64,000 nucleotides of DNA from Sinonovacula constricta (taxonomy: Eukaryota > Mollusca > Bivalvia > Cardiida > Solecurtidae): assembly GCA_007844125.1 (NCBI GenBank), contig CM017573.1:5530627-5594626 (forward strand). The letters are read 5' to 3'. Below the pieces are notes generated by a model. The model had not been told where the DNA came from. It did not search any database and was given only the letters and a program-made list of their open reading frames with translations. The translations under genes and the position numbers were made by a program. Position 1 is the stretch's first letter, and each line of letters begins with the position of its first letter. Of the stretch, positions 1-9,969 are shown in pieces.

Positions 1-329
1 CATTGAAATATTATGTCTTCTCTTCTTCCTGTCTATGGAAAGGTATCTCGTTACATACGGAACATACACTTGGCAGAAGATCTCTGTCGAGGCTTACGCA
101 GACCAAGGCAGCGTGTGTGCCATTTTATTTAAAGTGGAGTGGGTGCATTACAGGTGTACCTAAATGAGAAATAATGAATGAGCTACATCTGTATTGCATT
201 TATCTCTTGAATGTCTGTAATATGTCATCAATGTTCTAATTTGATTTGAACTGTTCATCAATATAAGCTTTTTCACGGTTTGTCCCTCACAATCGGAATG
301 GAAACGTAATGTAGAAAATCTTGAAAGCT
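1..329. other. AT-rich sequence, no firm gene
   Basis: This is the left edge of the window. A more balanced stretch at about 1-127 has short open frames on both strands (a 38-codon plus-strand frame starts at 13), but no splice signals or recognisable motifs define an exon. It may be a fragment of a dispersed repeat. Confidence 0.3.
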
Positions 330-1005
330 TGTTTCCACTATACTTGTTGTAACTCACATGTTTACCATTGTAATAATTTAATATTGCACCCGGTTCTGTT
401 TATACGATCCTGATACAATCCAATGCATTATAACTCACATGTTTACCATTGTAATAATTTAATATTGCAACAGGTTCTGTCTACACTATCGTGATACACG
501 CCAATGCATTATAACTCGCATATTTACCATTGTAATAATTTAATATTACAACAGGTTCTGTTTACACGATCCTGATACAATCTAATGCATTATAACTCGC
601 ATGTTTACAATTGTAATAATTTAATATTGCAACAGGTTCTGTCTACACTATCGTGATACACGCCAGTGCATTATAACTCGCATATTTACCATTGTAATAA
701 TTCAATATTGCACCAGTTTCTTTAAAAACCATCGTGATACACACCAGTACATTATAACTCACATGTTTACCATTGTAATAATTCAATATTGCATCAGTTT
801 CTTTAAAAACCATCGTGATACACGCCAGTACGTTATAACCCACATGTTTACCATTGTAATAATTCAATATTGCATCAGGTTCTTTAAAAACCATCGTGAT
901 ACACGCTAGTACATTATAACCCACATGTTTACCATTGTAATAATTCAATATTGCATCAGGTTCTTTAAAAACCATCGTGATACACGCCAATGCATTTTAA
1001 GTCAC
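330..1005. repeat. 81-bp tandem array, about 8 copies
   Basis: The phrase 'aactcacatgtttacc' or a close variant returns at about 351, 433, 513, 594, 675 and 756 and onward, a period of about 81 bp. Each unit also carries 'attgtaataatt' and a 'catcgtgatacac' block. Because 81 is a multiple of three, the younger copies (643-990) stay open on the minus strand and read as a 27-residue repeat. No conserved domain or start context supports a protein. The left copies are the most diverged. Confidence 0.9.
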
Positions 1006-2166
1006 ATAGTGTACATCACTTGTTTGTTTATGATTGTTGTTACTTCAATGTCTTGTTGTTTTATTGGTCAGGCTCCTTGACAATAGTCAAGTATAGCAAC
1101 TTTGCTTGGAGTATTGTATATAAGTAATCATACAGATTATTGTCTTTGGTTGTGTTTCCATCAGATTACTCTCACGTTATTTGTCTGTTTTTGAGAATTG
1201 CTTATTGTAACAGGCATGTTTTGTTAACTCAATATAGAATGTGTGTAGTTATTAGGTTAACATTATTAAGAAGATGTGTTACAGAGCTCTTCATGTCTAT
1301 AACTATTGCCATAATAAAGTTAGTTTTAAATAATTTTACAATGATTTTATAAAAATGTGAGAAAAGGTTAATATAGTAACATTGATTCAGTGTTGGAAAT
1401 TGTAAATACAATTTTTAAATGCTGAATATGTATTGCATGTGTGTTTTAATATGGTTGTGTGAGTGAACTTCAATTCGATTTATGCATGTCACTTTACAAT
1501 GTTTTCAATGCATGCAACATACTTACACATACTGTGTATCTGAAGAACAATGAAACTGGAATATTTACCTTTTTATCAATGTTTGAGATTGTCTATCAAT
1601 TTTAATATTACTTTACTTAAATTAGTACATTTGTTAATACCAGACACACAAAAAACAGCTCTCTAATTTTCAGTTTAAATCTGTGTATTTTTAACAAATT
1701 TACAGACAAAAACAACTCATTAATTTTCTTGGCATATTTTATTTTGTCATAAAAATAGTCTTTAAACATTTATTTTAAATATATTTTTGATAGTTAAAAA
1801 GCTTATCCATTGTTTTCTTCCTAATTATGCCATTGAATGAGATTTTCATGCTATTCAGGATAATCTTGGATAAATTGACCAAATATTTAACAACCCATAT
1901 TAACATGTACATGACTACGGTTAGGAAATGTAATTTTTAAAATATATATATGTTAAAATTGTGATGATTTTGTGGTTGAGCACAAAAATAGTGTAAAAGT
2001 TAATAAGTTTACCTATAATATTACAGTGTATTTTATGAAATGTGATAAAACAAACTTTAAAGGCCCAAATTCATGCAAGAAACTTTCCTTTTTATGCAAA
2101 TTTTGATAGGTAAATAAACTTTTCTAGAAAATTTAATATTATGCTTATTTGACATGACTGTTTCAG
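1006..2166. other. AT-rich intron-like sequence before a plus-strand exon
   Basis: No gene, RNA or clear repeat was seen. The sequence is low in GC and ends in a T-containing tract and TTTCAG at 2161-2166, which works as a 3' splice site for the exon that follows. It is therefore probably the last intron of a plus-strand gene whose earlier exons lie left of the window. Confidence 0.45.
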
Positions 2167-2376
2167 GCCCAGACAGCCAGGGGAATGTGCCTGCCTGAGG
2201 TGTTAGTGCGCCGAGTGGACCAGCGTGTCACAGGCCCAAGCACCAGACAGTCCACGGTGACCAGACTCGAGTCTCGCTCGCTCACCAAGTACAACCTGGG
2301 CGCTAGGCGCAAGCAGTTTAGCTCCTCCCTGGTCCTTCCCCCCATCAAACTAGGTCAACTGGTCAAAATTTGTTAA
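2167..2376 (+). CDS. Terminal coding exon of an unidentified plus-strand gene
   Basis: I do not recognise the protein. Directly after the TTTCAG acceptor a frame stays open for 69 codons and ends with TAA at 2374-2376. GC content is much higher than in the flanks (blocks such as CTGCCTGAGG and CTGGGCGCTAGG), as expected for a protein-coding exon in AT-rich DNA. The encoded tail is basic and rich in Arg, Ser and Thr; it includes TKYNLGARRKQF and then SSSLVLPPIKLG. No zinc-binding, transmembrane or catalytic motif is visible. An ATG at 2185 lies inside the exon and need not be a start, because the frame is open back to the splice site. The following 0.9 kb has no second exon and ends in a polyadenylation signal, so this is probably the last exon. 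A single-exon small ORF or a chance frame is less likely but possible. Confidence 0.55.
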   Translation, partial: AQTARGMCLPEVLVRRVDQRVTGPSTRQSTVTRLESRSLTKYNLGARRKQFSSSLVLPPIKLGQLVKIC

Positions 2377-3300
2377 CTTCCTGTAGAGCTGGTAGCATCC
2401 CTGAAAAAACCCATCAAACAGGAATTCAGCTGTACAAGCATTTTAATACTATGGTGTTTGTACAATGCTATGTCCATTATATAATGCTTCAAAAATCCTA
2501 CACAGAAGTTAGTTATTCTCAGTATAACCTTTATTGTTGATTTCAGTGTGTTTTGTCTTCACTTCCTGTATCCCTGGTAACTGGTAGTCAATAGCAACTT
2601 TTCATTTAATGGTTTTATTGCTATCATGTTTTTGATTTCGGTTGGGAATGTTAGGTCATGGTAACTTGCTGAATGTGTTGGGCTTTATTTGGAGCAAGCA
2701 ATTTACGACAATAAGATCGGGAGACTAGCTAGGAAGATCTCTGGGAATTTATTTTTGTATGGTTTTATTTTAACATTATGAACATATCTTTGTTGTAACT
2801 ATTCCTTTTATTGTAATAGAGTGTTGTTCAATTGTCCATTACATATATATCAGGTAATCTAAACTTTAAAGGGATTTTATAATTTTTAGCCTTTGTTCTA
2901 ATTTTGTTTAATATCCTATATTGGTCAATTTATTTGTTAAGCTTTGAACATATACTTTACAGTGAAATTACATAAACGTTAGTTAGGGATAACAAATTAT
3001 ACAGCAGTATACAGACACTTAGAGATAGTTTCTTATTGACTCATAACGTTATTATAAACAATATATATCAGTGTTTGCAGAATGTTTGTTTATATTGTTA
3101 TCTGTTATACCAAATGTATTAATATTTAACAACAATAATAATTTTGTTTATAAATACACTAAAATGTGTATTAGTATTGTGATATTTATATTTTAATTAA
3201 AAATATTTGCGTTGGTTTTTAAAACATTTACTCCAATTGTTTCATCATGAACAATGTTTTTTGTTGTTTTTACAATTTTAGTGAATAAACCTTTATTTCC
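2377..3300 (+). other. Putative 3' UTR of the upstream gene
   Basis: AT-rich sequence without open frames follows the stop at 2376. It runs to an AATAAA hexamer at 3284-3289 that is followed by T-rich sequence, a normal arrangement for a roughly 0.9-kb 3' UTR. This is inference from position and signal only. Confidence 0.4.
3284..3289 (+). terminator. Candidate polyadenylation signal AATAAA
   Basis: A canonical hexamer on the same strand as the 2167-2376 exon, followed by a T-rich stretch (3291-3318). Other AT-rich hexamers occur nearby, so use of this one is only likely. Confidence 0.35.
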
Positions 3301-3310
3301 AATTTGTTTT

Positions 3311-3616
3311 TATTTTTATACGCCTGTCGTTGTTGTCCGATTTTCATAAAACTTGAGAAAAATGTTTATGGGCATTATACCTCGACCAAGATTACTAACC
3401 AGCCAAATTTCTTCAGCTTCTGAGTTATGGCACTTTATTTATACTAAAAATGGCGACGTCGCCTTGTCCGCACTGTATCTCAAACAGTTGTCCGATCTGC
3501 ATGAAACTGTGGGAAATGTTTATAGGCATTATATCTCGGCTAGGTTGGATAACCAGCCAAATTGCTTTAGGCACTTCTATAGTTATAGCTCTTTATGGCC
3601 CTGTTATTATTTGACA
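3311..3616. repeat. Dispersed repeat fragment that leads into the satellite
   Basis: The segment has the phrasing of a family common in bivalve genomes: blocks such as 'ttttcataaaacttgagaaa', 'accagccaaatt' and 'gagttatggcac', with the same theme repeated internally (about 3329-3430 and 3490-3600). Its last part, 'tggccctgttattatttgac', resembles the first satellite unit directly to its right. The open frame at 3353-3622 has no protein features. Confidence 0.5.
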
Positions 3617-5616
3617 GAGTAGGAACAGTCCTCAGATAAAGGTTATGGTCCCTGTTATTAATGGACAGAGTGGGAACAATCCTCTGATAAATGTTATGGC
3701 CCCTGTTATTAATGGACAAGAGTGGGAACATTCGCCAGATAAGGGTTATGATCCCTGTTATTAATGGACAAGAGTGGGAACATTCCTCAGATAAGGGTTA
3801 TGATCCCTGTTATTAATGGACAAGAATGGGAACATTCCTCAGATAAAGGTTATGGCCCCTGTTATTAATGGACAAGAGTGGGAACAATCCTCTGATAAAG
3901 GTTATGGCCCCTGTTATTAATGGACAAGAGTGGGAACATTCCTCAGATAAGAGTTATGATCCCTGTTATTAATGGACAAGAGTGGGAACATTCCTCAGAT
4001 AAGGGTTATGGCCCCTGTTATTAATGGACAAGAGTGGGAACAATCCTCTGATAAGGGTTATGATCCCTGTTATTAATGGACAAGAGTGGGGAACATTCCT
4101 CAGATAAAGGTTATGGCCCCTGTTATTAATGGACAAGAGTGGGAACAATCCTCTGATAAAGGTTATGGCCCCTGTTATTAATGGACAAGAGTGGGAACAT
4201 TCCTCAGATAAGGGTTATGGCCCCTGTTATTAATGGACAAAAGTGGGAACAATCCTCTGATAAAGGTTATGGCCCCTGTTATTAATGGACAAGAGTGGGA
4301 ACATTCCTCAGATAAAGGTTATGGCCCCTGTTATTAATGGACAACAGTGGGAACATTCCTCAGATAAAGGTTATGGCCCCTGTTATTAATGGACAACAGT
4401 GGGAACATTCCTCAGATAAGGGTTATGGTCCCTGTTATTAATGGACAAGAGTGGGAACATTCCTCAGATAAAGGTTATGGTCCCTGTTATTAATGGACAA
4501 GAGTGGGAACATTCCTCAGATAAGGGTTATGATCCCTGTTATTAATGGACAAGAGTGGGAACATTCCTCAGATAAGGGTTATGGTCCCTGTTATTAATGG
4601 ACAACAGTGGGAACATTCCTCAGATAAGGGTTATGGTCCCTGTTATTAATGGACAACAGTGGGAACATTCCTCAGATAAAGGTTATGGTCCCTGTTATTA
4701 ATGGACAAGAGTGGGAACATTCCTCAGATAAGGGTTATGATCCCTGTTATTAATGGACAAGAGTGGGAACTTTCCTCAGATAAAGGTTATGGCCCCTGTT
4801 ATTAATGGACAAGAGTGGGAACAATCCTCTGATAAAGGTTATGGCCCCTGTTATTAATGGACAAGAGTGGGAACATTCCTCAGATAAGGGTTATGGCCCC
4901 TGTTATTAATGGACAAAAGTGGGAACAATCCTCTGATAAAGGTTATGGCCCCTGTTATTAATGGACAAGAGTGGGAACATTCGCCAGATAAGGGTTATGG
5001 CCCCTGTTATTAATGGACAACAGTGGGAACATTCCTCAGATAAAGGTTATGGCCCCTGTTATTAATGGACAACAGTAGGAACATTCGCCAGATAAGGGTT
5101 ATGGTCCCTGTTATTAATGGACAACAGTGGGAACATTCGCCAAATAAGGGTTATGGCCCCTGTTATTAATGGACAACAGTGAGAACATTCCTTAGATAAA
5201 GGTTATGGCCCCTGTTATTAATGGCCAACAGTGGGAACATTCGCCAGATAAGGGTTATGGCCCCTGTAATAATGGACAACAGTGGGAACATTCGCCAGAT
5301 GAGGGTTATGGCCCCTGTTATTAATGGACAACAGTGGGAACATTCCTCAGATAAAGGTTATGGTCCCTGTTATTAATGGGCAGAGTGGGGAACATTCCTC
5401 AGATAAAGGTTATGGCCCCTGTTATTAAAGGGCAGAGTGGGGAACATTCGTCAGATAAAGGTTATGGTCCCTTTTATTAATGGGCAGAGTGGGGAACATT
5501 CCTCAGATAAAGGTTATGGCCCCTGTTATTAATGGGCAGAGTGGGGAACATTCCTCAGATAAAGGTTATGGCCCCTGTTGTTAATGGACAAGAGTGGAAA
5601 CATTCGCCATATAAAG

Positions 5617-7244
5617 GTTATGGTCCCTGTTATTAATGGCCAGAGTGGGGAACATTCCTCAGATAAAGGTTATGGCCCCTGTTGTTATTGGGCAGAGTGG
5701 GGAACATTCCTCAGATCAAGGTTATGGCCCCTGTTGTTATTGGGCAGAGTGGGGAACATTCCTCAGATAAAGGTTATGGCCCCTGTTGTTAATGGACAAG
5801 AGTGGAAACATTCGCCATATAAAGGTTATGGTCCCTGTTATTAATGGGCAGAGTGGGGAACATTCCTCAGATAAAGGTTATGGCCCTGTTATTAATGGAC
5901 AGAGTGGGGGACCTTTCTCAGATAAAGGTTATGGCCCCTGTTGTTATTGGGCAGAGTGGGGAACATTCCTCAGATAAAGGTTATGGTCCCTGTTATTAAT
6001 GGACAGACTGGGGAACATTCCTCAGATAAAGGTTATGGCCCCTGTTGTTCTTGGGCAGAGTGGGGAACATTCCTCAGATAAAGGTTATGGCCCCTGTTGT
6101 TATTGGGCAGAGTGGGGAACATTCCTCAGATAAAGGTTATGGTCCCTGTTGTTAATGGACAAGAGTGGAAACATTCGCCAGATAAAGGTTATGGTACTGT
6201 TATTAATGGGCAGAGTGGGGAAAATTCCTCATAAAGGTTATGGCCCCTGTTATTAATGGACAACAGTGGGAACATTCGCCAGATAAAGGTTATGGTCCCT
6301 GTTATTAATGGGCAGAGTGGGGAACATTCCTCAGATAAAGGTTATGGCCCTGTTATTAATTGAAAACAGTGGGAACATACCTCAGATAAAGGTTATGGCC
6401 CATGTTATTAATGGGCAGAGTGGGGAACATTCGTCAGATAAGGATTATGGCCCCTGTTATTAATGGACAACAGTGGGAACATACCTCAGATAAAGGTTAT
6501 GGCCCATTAATGGGCAGAGTGGGGAACATTCGTCAGATAAGGGTTATGGCCCCTGTTATAAATGGACAAGAGTGGGGAACATTCGTCAGATAAAGGTTAT
6601 GGTCCCTGTTATTAATGGGCAGAGTGGGGAACATTCCTCAGATAAAGGTTATGGCCCCTGTTATTAATGGCCAACAGTGGGAACATACCTCAGATAAAGG
6701 TTATGGCCCCTGTTATTAATGGGCAGAGTGGGGAACATTTGTCAGATAAGGGTTATGGCCCCTGTTATTAATGGACAACAGTGGGAACATACCACAGATA
6801 AAGGTTATGGCCCCTGTTATTAATGGGCATAGTGGGGAACATTCGTCAGATAAGGGTTATGGCCCCTGTTATTAATGGACAACAGTGGGAACATATCTCA
6901 GATAAAGGTTATGGCCGTGTTATTAATGGGCAAAGTGGGGAACATTCCTCAGATAAAGGTTATGGCCCCTGTTATTAATGGACAAGAGTGGGAACAATTC
7001 TCAGATAAAGGTTATGGCCCCTGTTAATAATGGACAAGAGTGGGAACATTCGTCAGATAAGGGTTATGGCCCCTGTTATTAATGGACAAGAGTGGGAACA
7101 ATCCTCAGATAAAGGTTATGGCCCCTGTTATTAATGGACAACAGTGGGAACATTCCTCAGATAAAGGTTATGGCCCCTGTTATTAATGGACAAGAGTGAG
7201 AACATTCGCCAGATAAGGGTTATGGCCCCTGTTATTAATGGACA
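5617..7244. repeat. Higher-order duplicated block, copy 1
   Basis: This part of the satellite matches 7687-9314 at a constant offset of 2,070 bp. Rare private variants are shared: 'tcagatcaag' at about 5711 and 7781, 'ttaattgaaaac' near 6355 and 8425, 'tggtactgttatt' near 6191 and 8261, and 'accacagata' near 6790 and 8860. I saw no mismatch in the lines compared. The match stops at 'gacaaaag' here versus 'gacaacag' in copy 2. Confidence 0.9.
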
Positions 7245-7686
7245 AAAGTGGGAACAATCCTCAGATAAAGGTTATGGCCCCTGTTATTAATGGACAACAG
7301 TGGGAACATTCCTCAGATAAAGGTGATGGCCCCTGTTATTAATGGACAACAGTGGGAACATTCGCCAGATAAGGGTTATGGCCCCTGTTATTAATGGACA
7401 AGAGTGGAAACATTCGTCAGATAAGGGTTATGGCCCCTGTTATTAATGGACAAGAGTGGAAACATTCGCCAGATAAGGGTTATGGCCCCTGTAATTAATA
7501 GACAAGAGTGGGAACATTCGTAAGATAAGGGTTATGGCCCCTGTTATTAATGGGCAAGAGTGGAAACATTCGCCAGATAAGGGTTATGGCCCCTGTTATT
7601 AATGGACAACAGTGGGAACATACCTCAGATAAAGGTTATGGCCCCTGTTATTAATGGACAAGAGTGGAAACATTTGCCAGATAAGG

Positions 7687-9314
7687 GTTATGGTCCCTGT
7701 TATTAATGGCCAGAGTGGGGAACATTCCTCAGATAAAGGTTATGGCCCCTGTTGTTATTGGGCAGAGTGGGGAACATTCCTCAGATCAAGGTTATGGCCC
7801 CTGTTGTTATTGGGCAGAGTGGGGAACATTCCTCAGATAAAGGTTATGGCCCCTGTTGTTAATGGACAAGAGTGGAAACATTCGCCATATAAAGGTTATG
7901 GTCCCTGTTATTAATGGGCAGAGTGGGGAACATTCCTCAGATAAAGGTTATGGCCCTGTTATTAATGGACAGAGTGGGGGACCTTTCTCAGATAAAGGTT
8001 ATGGCCCCTGTTGTTATTGGGCAGAGTGGGGAACATTCCTCAGATAAAGGTTATGGTCCCTGTTATTAATGGACAGACTGGGGAACATTCCTCAGATAAA
8101 GGTTATGGCCCCTGTTGTTCTTGGGCAGAGTGGGGAACATTCCTCAGATAAAGGTTATGGCCCCTGTTGTTATTGGGCAGAGTGGGGAACATTCCTCAGA
8201 TAAAGGTTATGGTCCCTGTTGTTAATGGACAAGAGTGGAAACATTCGCCAGATAAAGGTTATGGTACTGTTATTAATGGGCAGAGTGGGGAAAATTCCTC
8301 ATAAAGGTTATGGCCCCTGTTATTAATGGACAACAGTGGGAACATTCGCCAGATAAAGGTTATGGTCCCTGTTATTAATGGGCAGAGTGGGGAACATTCC
8401 TCAGATAAAGGTTATGGCCCTGTTATTAATTGAAAACAGTGGGAACATACCTCAGATAAAGGTTATGGCCCATGTTATTAATGGGCAGAGTGGGGAACAT
8501 TCGTCAGATAAGGATTATGGCCCCTGTTATTAATGGACAACAGTGGGAACATACCTCAGATAAAGGTTATGGCCCATTAATGGGCAGAGTGGGGAACATT
8601 CGTCAGATAAGGGTTATGGCCCCTGTTATAAATGGACAAGAGTGGGGAACATTCGTCAGATAAAGGTTATGGTCCCTGTTATTAATGGGCAGAGTGGGGA
8701 ACATTCCTCAGATAAAGGTTATGGCCCCTGTTATTAATGGCCAACAGTGGGAACATACCTCAGATAAAGGTTATGGCCCCTGTTATTAATGGGCAGAGTG
8801 GGGAACATTTGTCAGATAAGGGTTATGGCCCCTGTTATTAATGGACAACAGTGGGAACATACCACAGATAAAGGTTATGGCCCCTGTTATTAATGGGCAT
8901 AGTGGGGAACATTCGTCAGATAAGGGTTATGGCCCCTGTTATTAATGGACAACAGTGGGAACATATCTCAGATAAAGGTTATGGCCGTGTTATTAATGGG
9001 CAAAGTGGGGAACATTCCTCAGATAAAGGTTATGGCCCCTGTTATTAATGGACAAGAGTGGGAACAATTCTCAGATAAAGGTTATGGCCCCTGTTAATAA
9101 TGGACAAGAGTGGGAACATTCGTCAGATAAGGGTTATGGCCCCTGTTATTAATGGACAAGAGTGGGAACAATCCTCAGATAAAGGTTATGGCCCCTGTTA
9201 TTAATGGACAACAGTGGGAACATTCCTCAGATAAAGGTTATGGCCCCTGTTATTAATGGACAAGAGTGAGAACATTCGCCAGATAAGGGTTATGGCCCCT
9301 GTTATTAATGGACA
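7687..9314. repeat. Higher-order duplicated block, copy 2
   Basis: Second copy of 5617-7244. Sharing of every private variant checked implies a very recent unequal exchange, or a duplication made during assembly. A smaller 208-bp (4 x 52) step is also visible inside the block: the frame at 5578 recurs at 5786. Confidence 0.9.
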
Positions 9315-9876
9315 ACAGTGGGAACATACCTCAGATTAAGGTTATGGCCCCTGTTATTAATGGGCAGAGTGGGGAACATACCTTAGATAAAGGTTATGGC
9401 CCCTGTTATTAATGGGCAGAGTGGGGAACATACCTTAGATAAAGGTTATGGCCCCTGTTATTAATGGACAACAGTGGGAACATTCGTCAGTTAAAGGTTA
9501 TGGCCCCTGTTATTAATGGACAACAGTGGGGAACATTCATCAGATAAAGGTTATGGCCTCTGTTATTAATGGCCAGAGTGGGAACAATTCTCAGATAAAG
9601 GTTATGGCCCCTGTTATTAATGGGCAGAGTGGGGAACATTCATCAGATAAAGGTTATGGCCCCTGTTTTTAATGGCCAGAGTGGGAACAATTCTCAGATA
9701 AAGGTTATGGTCCCTGTTATTATTGGACAAGAGTTGGAACATTCTTCAGATAAAGTGTGAATGAGAACAAAATTATTGTATAATGTTTCAGTATATATAT
9801 CGCCAGAGACATAAAATGTGGTAGCTGAAAATTTGGGTCTGAAAAAAAAAATCAACATCAACAACAGGAATAACTT

Positions 9877-9898
9877 GGGGGGGGTGGGGGGGCGGGGA
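9877..9898 (+). other. G-run, possible G-quadruplex
   Basis: The run has three G blocks (8, 7 and 4 G) separated by single T and C, long enough to supply four G tracts. It sits about 120 bp right of the satellite's end and just left of the LINE fragment. Confidence 0.5.
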
Positions 9899-9969
9899 TG
9901 AATGGAAATCACCCTAAGCATTACTGGAAGAACCTGAATAAAATAAAGACGAATAAAATTATACACGCC

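Larger units (their letters stand above)
3617..9755. repeat. 52-bp satellite array, about 118 copies (6.1 kb)
   Basis: The unit is of the form 'ggttatggcccctgttatta' then 'atggacaagagtgggaacat' then 'tcctcagataaa'; successive 'ggttatgg' starts at 4265 and 4317 give a 52-bp period. Subfamilies differ at a few sites: 'gacaagagtgggaac', 'gacaacagtgggaac' and 'gggcagagtggggaac', cctcag versus cgccag, and ggcccc versus ggtccc. They occur in blocks, which implies segmental amplification. Short open frames inside the array are by-products and not genes. The array ends abruptly after 'gttggaacattcttcagata' (about 9731-9752). Confidence 0.97.

Noticed and set aside
643..990. 115-codon minus frame in the 81-bp array
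   Set aside because: The unit length is a multiple of three, so the frame is open by construction, and older units contain stops.
330..1005. CRISPR array
   Set aside because: Units are head-to-tail with no unique spacers, and this is animal DNA; the same holds for the other arrays in the window.
5578..8663. Open frames in the 52-bp satellite that read as GYGP/NGQ repeats
   Set aside because: They follow from the repeat and end wherever a unit shifts frame; there is no start context, splice signal or domain.
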